A DNA stretch of 56,961 nt from JBBKWJ01 sp037968895. Its GTDB lineage: Bacteria > Actinomycetota > Acidimicrobiia > Acidimicrobiales > SZUA-35. Under the pieces are notes generated by a model. That model was not told the origin of the DNA. It saw nothing but the letters and a program-made list of their open reading frames with translations, and did not search any database. The DNA is taken from the NCBI GenBank assembly GCA_037968895.1, contig JBBKWJ010000088.1, positions 1 to 56,961 of the forward strand, read 5' to 3'. The position numbers and the translations under genes were made by a program. Position 1 is the stretch's first letter. Each line of letters starts with the position of its first letter. Below, in pieces: positions 33,152-40,795 of this stretch.

Positions 33152-33844
33152 GTGTCTGAATCCTTCGTTCTATTCCCCGATCCACCGCCCCCCGAGATCG
33201 CTAAATACCTCGATTTGTCTGGCTATAGCTGGCAGGCCGTGGAGAGCGTGGCCAAGTGCAGCTCGGTCGAGCCAGAAGACGGATGGTCAGCCGCAATCAT
33301 CTCTGTCGTCGACGACCCCGAAAGCGCGTGGGCGCTCTGTCGCGAACTTCGTAAGCGTGATGTCCCCGTCTCTCCGTTGCTCGCGATTGTCTCTGGGGCC
33401 CAACTGCACGAACTCGATGATCGAAATGAGCTCTTCGACGACTTCATCATCGATCCACCGCATACACGTGAGCTCGAAGCCCGTCTTGGGCATCTTCTTT
33501 GGCGAGCTGGTCGCGGGACCAGGCCCGAACTGCTCGAGTACGGGCCCCTTCTGCTCAACGTCGAGACCTATCAGGCCACTGTTGCCGGTCGCCCACTCGA
33601 CCTCACCTACATGGAGTATGAGCTCCTTCGGTTCCTCGCCTCGCACCCTGGCAAGGTCTTCGGCCGAGAGACCCTCCTCAATCGTGTCTGGGGATACGAG
33701 TACTACGGCGGTGCGCGAACTGTCGACGTCCATGTGAGGCGCTTGCGCGCAAAGCTGGGCGAAGAGCACTCAAACCTCATCCAGACGGTTCGGTCGGTCG
33801 GCTATAAGTTAGGGCAATCTCGCTGGGCGACTAGCGGCGACTAG
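33152..33844 (+). CDS. glnR: GlnR-like OmpR-family regulator
   Basis: A 230-residue regulator. The N-terminal half has a receiver-like fold (AAIISVVDDPESAWALCRELRKRDVPVSPLLAIV) without a normal acidic pocket or partner kinase, as in actinobacterial GlnR. The C-terminal winged helix (LDLTYMEYELLRFLASHPGKVFGRETLLNRVWGY..RTVDVHVRRLRAKLG) is very close to GlnR/PhoP-type domains. It follows the GSI gene by 4 bases, giving a clear nitrogen-control context. It ends overlapping the convergent acyl-CoA ligase stop by 4 bases. Confidence 0.85.
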   Translation: MSESFVLFPDPPPPEIAKYLDLSGYSWQAVESVAKCSSVEPEDGWSAAIISVVDDPESAWALCRELRKRDVPVSPLLAIVSGAQLHELDDRNELFDDFIIDPPHTRELEARLGHLLWRAGRGTRPELLEYGPLLLNVETYQATVAGRPLDLTYMEYELLRFLASHPGKVFGRETLLNRVWGYEYYGGARTVDVHVRRLRAKLGEEHSNLIQTVRSVGYKLGQSRWATSGD

Positions 33845-35667
33845 CTGTAGAGCGCTTCAATCTCGGCGGCGAACACCGTCTTGATACCGCGGCGCTTGAG
33901 TTTCGAGGTTGGCGTCAGCAGATCAGAGTCTGGCATCCACTCGTCGCCGAGAATCTTGATCTTCTTCACTGATTCGGCGTTGTTGTAGACCGACATGGCC
34001 TCGCGCATTCCCGCTTCGATCTCGGCAACCACATCGGGGTTCACGGCGAGTGCGGCAGGCGCCGCGTCCGCTCCACTAATGCCATGCGACGCGGCCCATG
34101 CAGCCGCGGCGTCAGGATCGAGGACGACGAGCGCCGAGACGAACGGGCGCTGGTCGCCGATGGCGCAGGCCTGACCAACGAGCGGAATCATCTTGAGCGC
34201 GGCCTCGAGGTTGGCAGGGCTGATGTTCTTGCCCCCGGCAGTGATGATCAGTTCTTTCTTACGGTCGACGATCTTGAGGTAGCCGTCCTCGTCGATCTCA
34301 CCAATGTCGCCAGTGTGCACCCATTGTTCGTCGTCGAGTGTCTCGGCTGTTTTGTCTGCCGCATCGAGGTAGCCGGTGAACATATTGCCGCCTCGGGCGA
34401 GCACTTCGTTGTCTTCGCCGAGCTTCATCTCGACCCCAGGCATTGGCTGGCCGACGAAGCCAGCCTTCGCCGCGTTTGACCATGTGAGAACGGCAGTTGT
34501 CTCGGACATGCCGTAGCCCTCGGTCAGCGGCACGCCGATGGTTCGGAACCACGACAGAATTTCAGCAGGAACCGGGGCGGCACCACTGACCGCCCAAATG
34601 CATTCGTCGAGGCCGATGAGGCCGCGTACCTGGTTGAATGCGACTGCATCGAGGAAGTTCCAGGTCTCGATCTCTTCTTCGGTGGCGGTCCCCGTCGTCA
34701 TCTTCTCCATGATGGGAGCAGCGGCGGCGACGGCCTCATTGAACTTCTCGGCCTTCTCAGGGTCTCCGGCGAGTGCCGCATTGACTCCGGCGTAGAGCTT
34801 CTCCCACACGCGGGGAACCCCAATGAACATATTCGGGTGTGTCTCGGCGGCGAGTGAGGCCACCACAGAGGTGTCGGGGCAGCAGATGACCTGCGTAGCC
34901 GAACCGAGCATCATGTAGTGCCCGAGCAGGCGCTCCATGATGTGAGCCATCGGCAGGTACGAGATATAGCGCTGGCCAGTTGGCGAGCCGATATCGGTCT
35001 GGTCTTCGAGGCCCCGCTCCATCGATTCGAGCGTCCAGCATGCGTTGCGGTGGGACAGCATTACGCCCTTAGGCACACCGGTGGTCCCTGAGGTGTAGAT
35101 AACTGTGGCAAGGTCTTCCGGATCGCTCGCAGCAGCAGTGGCCGCCAGATCTGCCGGCTCAGACTCGAGCATGCTGGCAAGGAGCGGTTGGCCGCAGGAC
35201 TGGTCGGGGTCGTCGACCACCACGATCTGCTCGAGACCTGTCAGCTTGTCGCGCACTGAGTCGAATCGCTTGTAGAAGGCCGCGTTCTCGACGATGGCGA
35301 CCTTCGCCTTGCAGTGATTTACCAGGTAATCAATCTGCTCAGGAGCGGACGAGTTGTAGATCGACACAGGAGTGGCTCCGCAGCACAACACGGCGAGGTC
35401 AAGCGGGTGGAACTCGGGTCGATTGAGGAGCATCAAGACGACACGATCGCCCTTCGAGACGCCCATGCCTTTGAGGGCCGTCACAAGCCGTGCAGTCTTG
35501 TCGGCGAGCTCGGTGTTAGTCCACGACGACCATGAGCCGTCAGCTTCCTTCCACTTCAAGACAGTCGTGTCTGGGTTTTTGGCGAGATTGTCGAGGTAGC
35601 GCTGCTGGACAGTCTGGCCAGCTACTGCGCGGTCGATTGATGCAGCGGTTTCTGTGACGGTAGGCAT
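33841..35667 (-). CDS. Long-chain fatty acyl-CoA ligase (AMP-forming)
   Basis: A 608-residue ANL-superfamily enzyme that activates fatty acids with ATP and CoA. It has the P-loop-like TVIYTSGTTGVPKGVMLSHRN, the A5 region EGYGMSETT, HTGDIGEIDEDGYLKIVDRKKELIIT and the C-terminal catalytic Lys near SKLKRRGI. It resembles FadD15 of mycobacteria. The ATG at 35667 has a GGTGAG site. Fatty acid chain preference cannot be read. Its 3' end overlaps the GlnR gene by 4 bases tail to tail. Confidence 0.93.
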   Translation of the reverse strand: MPTVTETAASIDRAVAGQTVQQRYLDNLAKNPDTTVLKWKEADGSWSSWTNTELADKTARLVTALKGMGVSKGDRVVLMLLNRPEFHPLDLAVLCCGATPVSIYNSSAPEQIDYLVNHCKAKVAIVENAAFYKRFDSVRDKLTGLEQIVVVDDPDQSCGQPLLASMLESEPADLAATAAASDPEDLATVIYTSGTTGVPKGVMLSHRNACWTLESMERGLEDQTDIGSPTGQRYISYLPMAHIMERLLGHYMMLGSATQVICCPDTSVVASLAAETHPNMFIGVPRVWEKLYAGVNAALAGDPEKAEKFNEAVAAAAPIMEKMTTGTATEEEIETWNFLDAVAFNQVRGLIGLDECIWAVSGAAPVPAEILSWFRTIGVPLTEGYGMSETTAVLTWSNAAKAGFVGQPMPGVEMKLGEDNEVLARGGNMFTGYLDAADKTAETLDDEQWVHTGDIGEIDEDGYLKIVDRKKELIITAGGKNISPANLEAALKMIPLVGQACAIGDQRPFVSALVVLDPDAAAAWAASHGISGADAAPAALAVNPDVVAEIEAGMREAMSVYNNAESVKKIKILGDEWMPDSDLLTPTSKLKRRGIKTVFAAEIEALYS

Positions 35668-35723
35668 CTCACCAGTCTCCCCCACCAGGTGCCACTGGTG
35701 CAATCGCAGCGGACGATGACCGC

Positions 35724-35729
35724 TACAGT
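35724..35729 (+). promoter_or_regulatory. -10 element, leaderless type (CDGSH gene)
   Basis: TACAGT, 6 bases before the ATG at 35736; no ribosome-binding site. Confidence 0.5.
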
Positions 35730-35735
35730 CGCCTC

Positions 35736-35975
35736 ATGGTTACACCTGATCCGATGCCAGTCAGCGCCGAGCCGGCAGTCACAATCACGCTCCGAGAGAA
35801 CGGCCCCATCGTCGTCACCGGCCCGGTGACGCTCAACGGCGGCGCTAAGCCAACGACCGAACAGCGGCTGTTCCTCTGTCGCTGTGGTCAGTCTGCGAAC
35901 AAGCCGGCCTGCGACGGCAGCCACAAGACCTCCGGCTTCAAGGCCCCGGGTCAGCCCGTCGTTCGCCGGCCCTGA
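35736..35975 (+). CDS. CDGSH iron-sulfur domain protein
   Basis: A 79-residue mitoNEET-type protein. The cluster motif is CRCGQSANKPACDGSH (CxC...CDGSH), which binds a redox- and acid-labile 2Fe-2S cluster with three Cys and one His. A short beta-rich N-terminal part precedes it. Bacterial members of this size are cytoplasmic with unclear electron partners. Probably transcribed alone and leaderless. Confidence 0.88.
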   Translation: MVTPDPMPVSAEPAVTITLRENGPIVVTGPVTLNGGAKPTTEQRLFLCRCGQSANKPACDGSHKTSGFKAPGQPVVRRP

Positions 35976-36007
35976 CTCCAAACGAACACTTTGGTGTCAG
36001 ACACCGG

Positions 36008-36024
36008 CTCGACTTCGTCGAGCT
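36008..36024. terminator. Hairpin between CDGSH gene and gdh
   Basis: GCTCGAC-TTC-GTCGAGC lies between two convergent genes, next to a second palindrome (GGTGTC-A-GACACC, 35994-36006). No U-run. Likely a bidirectional stop. Confidence 0.4.
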
Positions 36025-36032
36025 ACCGTTCG

Positions 36033-37301
36033 TTAAGGGAAGATCCCGCGGGCGTTATAGGCGGCGGCGAGGCGTTCGAGCGCAACGCAGTACGCGGCTT
36101 CGCGACGAGAACAGCCGATCGCAGCCCGCCGGACGACGACCTGATCACATGCTCGCCACAGAATGGTTCGCAGTTTCTCGTCTACCTCTTCTTCGCTCCA
36201 CGACATCGCCGCTTTGTTCTGCAGCCACTCGAAGTACGAGACGACCACACCACCTGCGTTCGCCAGGATGTCAGGCACGATTTCGATGCCCCGCCTCGCC
36301 AAAATGGGTTCGGCATCGTCGGCTGTAGGACCGTTAGCAGCCTCAATAACAATTCGTACCGGAAGCTTCTCGGCCCGATTCGCCGTGACTTGATTCTCCA
36401 GCGCCGCCGGTACGAACACATCGACGGGCGTCTCAAAGAACTCATCGACGGTGATTTCATCGGCACCAGGGAACCCGGCGACACCGCCGAGCTCGTTGAC
36501 CCAAGCCAACAGAGCAACCGCATCGATACCAGCGGTATTACGAATCGAACCGGTGTGATCGCTCACCGTCACCACGGTGCAACCGGCCGCTTGAGCGAGT
36601 CGTCCGAAGTGACCTCCGACGTTGCCGAAGCCCTGGATCCCGACGGTGAGTGTGTCGAGCCGTTCGCCAACTTCGCCGCACCAGTGACGGAGGGTATAGA
36701 GCACACCCTGGCCAGTTGCTGCTTCGCGACCCAGAGATCCACCGGCAGCCAACGACTTGCCTGTCACGACGCCACGCACAGTGTGTCGACTCAGAGGATT
36801 AGAAAGGTTCGAGTAGGTGTCCATGATCCAGTCCATCATCTTGGCATTGGTGCCAACATCTGGGGCCGGGATGTCATGTTCGGGGCCGATATTGTTTCCT
36901 AGAGCGTGGGTGAACCGCCGCACGATTCGCTGCAACTCATCTTCTGAGTACGCATTTGGATCAATGGTGACGCCGCCCTTCGCCCCGCCGAACGGGATCC
37001 CCATCAAGGCACCCTTGAAGGTCATCCAGGCTGCAAGCGCCTTAACCTCATCGAGGTCAACATCAGGGTGGAATCTGATTCCGCCTTTGTATGGGCCGAG
37101 GATGTTGCTGTGTTGAATGCGGTAGCCGCGGAACACTTCCCAGGAGCCGTTGTCGAGTTGGACCGGGAAGTTGACAATGACCTCGTTCTTCGCCTCAGCA
37201 AGAATGAGGCGATAGCGCTCCTCCATGTCAATCAGTTCGGCAGCGCGTTGAAACTGCTCGACTGCGCGTTGATGCAGGCTGGAACGCCGGGCCATGTCCA
37301 T
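36033..37301 (-). CDS. gdhA: Glutamate dehydrogenase (Glu/Leu/Phe/Val family)
   Basis: A 422-residue NAD(P)-dependent dehydrogenase interconverting 2-oxoglutarate plus ammonia and glutamate. It shows GPYKGGIRFHPDVDLDEVKALAAWMTFKGALMGIPFGGAKGG (catalytic Lys), NIGPEHDIPAPDVGTN and a Rossmann GFGNVGGHFG. Size is that of the hexameric GudB/RocG type; cofactor preference is not assigned. Start ATG at 37301 with CGGAG 6 bases ahead. Sits with two glutamine synthetases and GlnR, completing an ammonia-assimilation neighbourhood. The 96 bases to serS hold no recognised element. Confidence 0.92.
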   Translation of the reverse strand: MDMARRSSLHQRAVEQFQRAAELIDMEERYRLILAEAKNEVIVNFPVQLDNGSWEVFRGYRIQHSNILGPYKGGIRFHPDVDLDEVKALAAWMTFKGALMGIPFGGAKGGVTIDPNAYSEDELQRIVRRFTHALGNNIGPEHDIPAPDVGTNAKMMDWIMDTYSNLSNPLSRHTVRGVVTGKSLAAGGSLGREAATGQGVLYTLRHWCGEVGERLDTLTVGIQGFGNVGGHFGRLAQAAGCTVVTVSDHTGSIRNTAGIDAVALLAWVNELGGVAGFPGADEITVDEFFETPVDVFVPAALENQVTANRAEKLPVRIVIEAANGPTADDAEPILARRGIEIVPDILANAGGVVVSYFEWLQNKAAMSWSEEEVDEKLRTILWRACDQVVVRRAAIGCSRREAAYCVALERLAAAYNARGIFP

Positions 37302-37397
37302 TGAAGACTCCGTTGTCTTTGCGGAAGGTTTTGTGCGACTAGATCAATCGACGAAAAGAAGGTTCACCTGCGCCTATCGACGGCTGCATCGAAGATT

Positions 37398-38654
37398 TCA
37401 GCCTTTGGGCGAAATTCGTTCCAGGCCGCCGCAGAATGACCGCAACGCCTGGGGCACGACCACTGAACCATCGGGCTGCAGGTGATTCTCGAACAGGAAT
37501 AGCAAGGTGCGGCCGATGGCGCATGCGGTTCCATTGAGTGTGTGTGCGAGCTGGGTTCCCTCATCAGTTGTGATTCGGGTCCCCATCCGTCGTGCAGAGT
37601 AGTCGAGGTAGTTCGAGCATGAAGTCAGCTCGCGATACCGCTGCTCTGATGGCAACCAGACCTCGATGTCATACTTCTTGGCCGCCGGCGCACCAAGATC
37701 GCCAGCAGCAACCGTGATCACGCGATACGGAAGCTCAAGCTCGCTCACGAGCTCTTCCTGCAGGCTTCGAATCAGCTCGAACTCTTCCCACGACTTCTCT
37801 GGCGTCGTGTAAGAGAACATCTCGACCTTGTCGAATTGATGGACGCGAAACAGACCACGAGTGTCTTTGCCGTATGTTCCAGCCTCCCGACGAAAGCAGC
37901 TCGAGTAGCCGACGTAGCGCACAGGTAGGTCGTCGCTCTCAATGCGTTCCTCGCGATGAAGCCCGGCGAGGCCAACCTCGGCCGTTCCGATCAGATAGAG
38001 GTCGTCCTCGGGCAGGGCGTAGACCTGGTTTCTGTCGGTCGGAAAGAAACCGGCCAGCTCCATCATTTCTTCGCGGACGAGCACCGGCGTGATCACGGGA
38101 GTGAAGTTGTGCTCAGAGAGTTTGGCCATTGCCCACTGGACCAGGGCGAACTGGAGGCGCACTGCGTCACCAAGGACATATGCGAAACGGCTTCCGCTCA
38201 TCCGGACGGCGCGGGCGGTGTCAATTACTCCGAGCGTTTCCATCAGCTCGGCGTGATCCATTGCTGGAACAGGGCCGGGCTCGCCTACGACCTTCTCGAC
38301 TCGGAAGTCGTCTTCGCCGCCATCGGGCACCGACTCGTGCGCGGGATTGGGGATTTCGAGGACAAGCGCGTCGACGGCAACGTTTGCTGTTGTGTACTGC
38401 TCTTCGACAACGGCTAGAGCACTCTTCAGTTCTCCGGCGCCCGCAATCTTGGCTTCGCGCTCTTCTGGCGCGGCCCGGCCAATGGCCTTTGACGCCGCAT
38501 TTGCTTCGGCTCGGAGCGCCTCAACTTCGGTGAGAAGCGTGCGCCTGGCCTCGTCGGCAGAAAGCAGCGAGTTGACGTCCTCGGGCGACGCACCTTTTCT
38601 GATGGCGCCTGCTCGATAGTCGTCGTCTTCTCGGAGTTTTCTGAGGTCGATCAC
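37398..38654 (-). CDS. serS: Seryl-tRNA synthetase
   Basis: Charges tRNA-Ser, and is also expected to charge tRNA-Sec with serine, the first step of the selenocysteine route whose selA, selB and selC lie in this window. The 418-residue protein has an N-terminal antiparallel coiled-coil arm (about 30-100) and the class II core: motif 2 YSSCFRREAGTYGKDTRGLFRVHQF and motif 3 NGTACAIGRTLLFLFENHL. GTG start, with a TACGAT hexamer 6 bases upstream. Confidence 0.96.
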   Translation of the reverse strand: MIDLRKLREDDDYRAGAIRKGASPEDVNSLLSADEARRTLLTEVEALRAEANAASKAIGRAAPEEREAKIAGAGELKSALAVVEEQYTTANVAVDALVLEIPNPAHESVPDGGEDDFRVEKVVGEPGPVPAMDHAELMETLGVIDTARAVRMSGSRFAYVLGDAVRLQFALVQWAMAKLSEHNFTPVITPVLVREEMMELAGFFPTDRNQVYALPEDDLYLIGTAEVGLAGLHREERIESDDLPVRYVGYSSCFRREAGTYGKDTRGLFRVHQFDKVEMFSYTTPEKSWEEFELIRSLQEELVSELELPYRVITVAAGDLGAPAAKKYDIEVWLPSEQRYRELTSCSNYLDYSARRMGTRITTDEGTQLAHTLNGTACAIGRTLLFLFENHLQPDGSVVVPQALRSFCGGLERISPKG

Positions 38655-38660
38655 CCTGGG

Positions 38661-38666
38661 ATCGTA
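38661..38666 (-). promoter_or_regulatory. -10 element, leaderless type (serS)
   Basis: TACGAT on the minus strand, 6 bases before the GTG. It lies inside an imperfect inverted repeat (GGGATC...AGCGG/CCGCT...GATCCC, about 38658-38684), which could be an operator or the terminator of the upstream small gene. Confidence 0.5.
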
Positions 38667-38696
38667 GCGGCTCCGCTAGATCCCGGTGTTACGGGG

Positions 38697-38855
38697 TTAG
38701 ACGTTGCAGTCGAGGAGTTCTGAGCCCTCGTTCTCTTTCTCGGCGTTGTCCTTGAGCAGGTAGCCGAGAACGCCCGCCGCGAACGTAGTGCTCATCAGAA
38801 ACCCAACAGGGATCATGACAACGATGACAAACGCAAGAATGAGGGCACCAATCAT
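38697..38855 (-). CDS. 52-residue single-pass membrane protein
   Basis: A short gene encoding MIGALILAFVIVVMIPVGFL, a second hydrophobic stretch (TFAAGVLGYLL) and an acidic tail KDNAEKENEGSELLD. A TAGGGT hexamer 7 bases before the ATG supports it. The in-frame extension upstream overlaps ridA and is basic noise. Probably one or two membrane passes with the acidic tail in the cytoplasm. Function unknown. It lies between ridA and serS on the same strand. Confidence 0.6.
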   Translation of the reverse strand: MIGALILAFVIVVMIPVGFLMSTTFAAGVLGYLLKDNAEKENEGSELLDCNV

Positions 38856-38862
38856 GAGCCGT

Positions 38863-38868
38863 ACCCTA
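38863..38868 (-). promoter_or_regulatory. -10 element, leaderless type (52-residue gene)
   Basis: TAGGGT on the minus strand, 7 bases before the ATG at 38855; it sits close to the ridA stop. Confidence 0.4.
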
Positions 38869-39213
38869 CCCGACGAACGCCGAGGCTTCGATCTCGATGA
38901 GCGCACCCAAAGGAAGCTGAGCAACCGCAACGGCCGATCGAGCGGGGCGATGGCCGGCGAATAGCTCGGTGTAGATCTCGTTCATCTCGCCGTAGTGAGC
39001 CATGTCGGTGAGAAAGACAGTGGTCTTCGTGACCTGAGCGAGCGATGAACCTTCTGATTCGAGCACGCCGGCAAGGTTCGCCATGGCCTGTCGAAGTTGC
39101 GCGGCAACGCCACCGTCGACGATCGCGCCGTCTTTGATACCGATCTGGCCCGAGGTGATGAGCCAATCGCCTGCTCGAACTATTGGGGTGTATGGGCCAA
39201 CTGGTTTTGTCAT
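38866..39213 (-). CDS. RidA-family enamine/imine deaminase
   Basis: A 115-residue YjgF/YER057c/UK114 protein. PYTPIVRAGDWLITSGQIG, the GGVAAQLRQAMANLAGVLE helix and GHRPARSAVAVAQLPLGALIEIEASAFV, with the substrate-binding Arg, match the family. RidA enzymes hydrolyse reactive 2-aminoacrylate and related enamines formed by PLP enzymes. The start overlaps the stop of the preceding xanthine-dehydrogenase-like gene by 4 bases, so the two are one operon. Subfamily (RidA or Rid1-7) not assigned. Confidence 0.88.
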   Translation of the reverse strand: MTKPVGPYTPIVRAGDWLITSGQIGIKDGAIVDGGVAAQLRQAMANLAGVLESEGSSLAQVTKTTVFLTDMAHYGEMNEIYTELFAGHRPARSAVAVAQLPLGALIEIEASAFVG

Positions 39214-40772
39214 GTCGCCATGTTGGCACTGATCGGCCAGTCTTGGCTACATCCCGCGTCGATCCATGCCGCGGACGCGACAGCGGCGAACACCGCGTCG
39301 CTTCCGTTGACCGCCTCCCGGCCGTCTTCTTCAATGATCACGCTGATCGCCGGCGTTTCGTTTGCCCTTGCCACATCGAAGGAGCGGATCGTCAAGTCGT
39401 TGATCTCACCCCCGACGACCGCGAGCGATTCATGGTGCACCAGCGACCAGGCCATATGGGCGGCACCTATGCAATACGACCGGAGCACCGTCTCATCGAG
39501 CACCTCGCCGCAGCGAACCCGAACAACGATGCCTTCGGCTGTCACCTCAGCCGTTGCGTGCCCACCGTTCGGAGCCTCGATCCATCCGACCTCGCCTCGT
39601 AGTCCAGCAACGAGCACCGTCGTTTCGAGCCAGCCGGCGCCGCGGATATCACTCGACGTATTTGGCCCGTCTACAGCCACTTCCTCCACAACCAGATCGG
39701 GGGCCACCGAGCGAATTGCATCCGCAATCCCCGGTGTCGCAGCGACGCGAACAATGCCAGTTCCGTCTGCTCGGATGCCCGCTGCCATCGGTGGCCGTTT
39801 CGGGCCCCACCGAGTGGCGTCTTCCCGACCAGCGAGTGCCAAAACGGCTTGGCCGTGTTCATTCGCAAGTCGCTGCGCGGCGGCACTAACTGGCGAGTCG
39901 AGCTTGGCGCCGAACGCTCCAGCATTCGCGATGGGCGATGACGACTCGCCACCAGGTTCGCACCACGCGGCATCAGTTTCCAAGTAGGCGGGCTCTACCC
40001 AGGTTGTTCGCAGCGTCCGAACCCAATCGCCAACTGGAAGTTCGAGCGGCCACGAGACGGCAACTGTCGTTCGCCGGCCTTGCACCTTGCCAGCCGCTGC
40101 ACGAGCCTCGTCGAGGTTTTCGCCAACCTCCCACTCGCCAGCGGGTGTTGGAACGGCAACAAGGCAACCCTCGGGAGCAGTGTCTGCGCTGAAACCACCC
40201 GCCCCCAGAGCCACATCCGGAGCCACCCTCTGAGGGGTGCCTGCTTCGAGCGTGGCTCTGGCGGTCGCAGCCGTGAGATCACGGGTTGAGGCGGACGACG
40301 TTGGCGACTCGCCGATTGTTACCGCTGCTTCTACGATCGTCTGCCAGCCCGTGCACCGGCAGAGGTGTGCGAGAAGCGACTGCTCGACCTCGCCCTTCAG
40401 CGGCGGCCTCGCCAGCTTCGCTTCCAAACCAACCAAACGGAGGACGATCCCTGGCGTGCAGAAACCACACTGGGATCCACCGGTACGCAGCAACGCATTT
40501 GACCACGCGTTGGCTTCGTCGTCGCCGAGTCCCTCGATCGTGGTGATCTGCCGATCGCGTACCCGACGCAGCGGCGTCACGCAGGCAACGCGGGGCTGCC
40601 CATCGACCAGCACCGTGCAGCACCCGCACTGCCCCTGCGGGCTACAGCCATCTTTCGCACCCATCAGTCGGAGGTCGGTGCGAAGCGCCGAGAGCAGGGT
40701 CTGTCCACGATCAGGCACAGCCAGCACCTCGCCGTTAACTGCAAGGGAAATGTGGCGCGTTCCATCGTTCAC
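39210..40772 (-). CDS. Compact xanthine-dehydrogenase-like 2Fe-2S fusion protein
   Basis: A 520-residue protein. Residues 1-90 are a plant-type 2Fe-2S ferredoxin domain (CSPQGQCGCC). The next 70 form the all-helical second 2Fe-2S domain (CGFCTPG...CRCTG). From about 180 on it resembles scattered parts of the large molybdenum subunit: ANAGAFGAKLDSPV (cf. GGFGGK), REDATRWGPKRPP, and SYCIGAAHMAWSLVHHESL. The large subunit is normally about 750 residues, so roughly half is missing. No FAD or Mo subunit gene is adjacent. It may be an orphan or non-molybdenum redox protein (inference). GTG start, leaderless-type -10. Confidence 0.8.
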   Translation of the reverse strand: MNDGTRHISLAVNGEVLAVPDRGQTLLSALRTDLRLMGAKDGCSPQGQCGCCTVLVDGQPRVACVTPLRRVRDRQITTIEGLGDDEANAWSNALLRTGGSQCGFCTPGIVLRLVGLEAKLARPPLKGEVEQSLLAHLCRCTGWQTIVEAAVTIGESPTSSASTRDLTAATARATLEAGTPQRVAPDVALGAGGFSADTAPEGCLVAVPTPAGEWEVGENLDEARAAAGKVQGRRTTVAVSWPLELPVGDWVRTLRTTWVEPAYLETDAAWCEPGGESSSPIANAGAFGAKLDSPVSAAAQRLANEHGQAVLALAGREDATRWGPKRPPMAAGIRADGTGIVRVAATPGIADAIRSVAPDLVVEEVAVDGPNTSSDIRGAGWLETTVLVAGLRGEVGWIEAPNGGHATAEVTAEGIVVRVRCGEVLDETVLRSYCIGAAHMAWSLVHHESLAVVGGEINDLTIRSFDVARANETPAISVIIEEDGREAVNGSDAVFAAVASAAWIDAGCSQDWPISANMAT

Positions 40773-40778
40773 GCTCTG

Positions 40779-40784
40779 AGGATA
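40779..40784 (-). promoter_or_regulatory. -10 element, leaderless type (XDH-like gene)
   Basis: TATCCT on the minus strand, 6 bases before the GTG at 40772. The string TATCCTCAGAGCGTG differs at one base from the selA start region. Confidence 0.55.
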
Positions 40785-40788
40785 CGTT
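40783..40788 (+). promoter_or_regulatory. -10 element, leaderless type (Tat lipoprotein gene)
   Basis: TACGTT, 7 bases before the ATG at 40796. It overlaps the opposing -10 of the XDH-like gene by 2 bases. Confidence 0.5.
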
Positions 40789-40795
40789 TGGCGGG

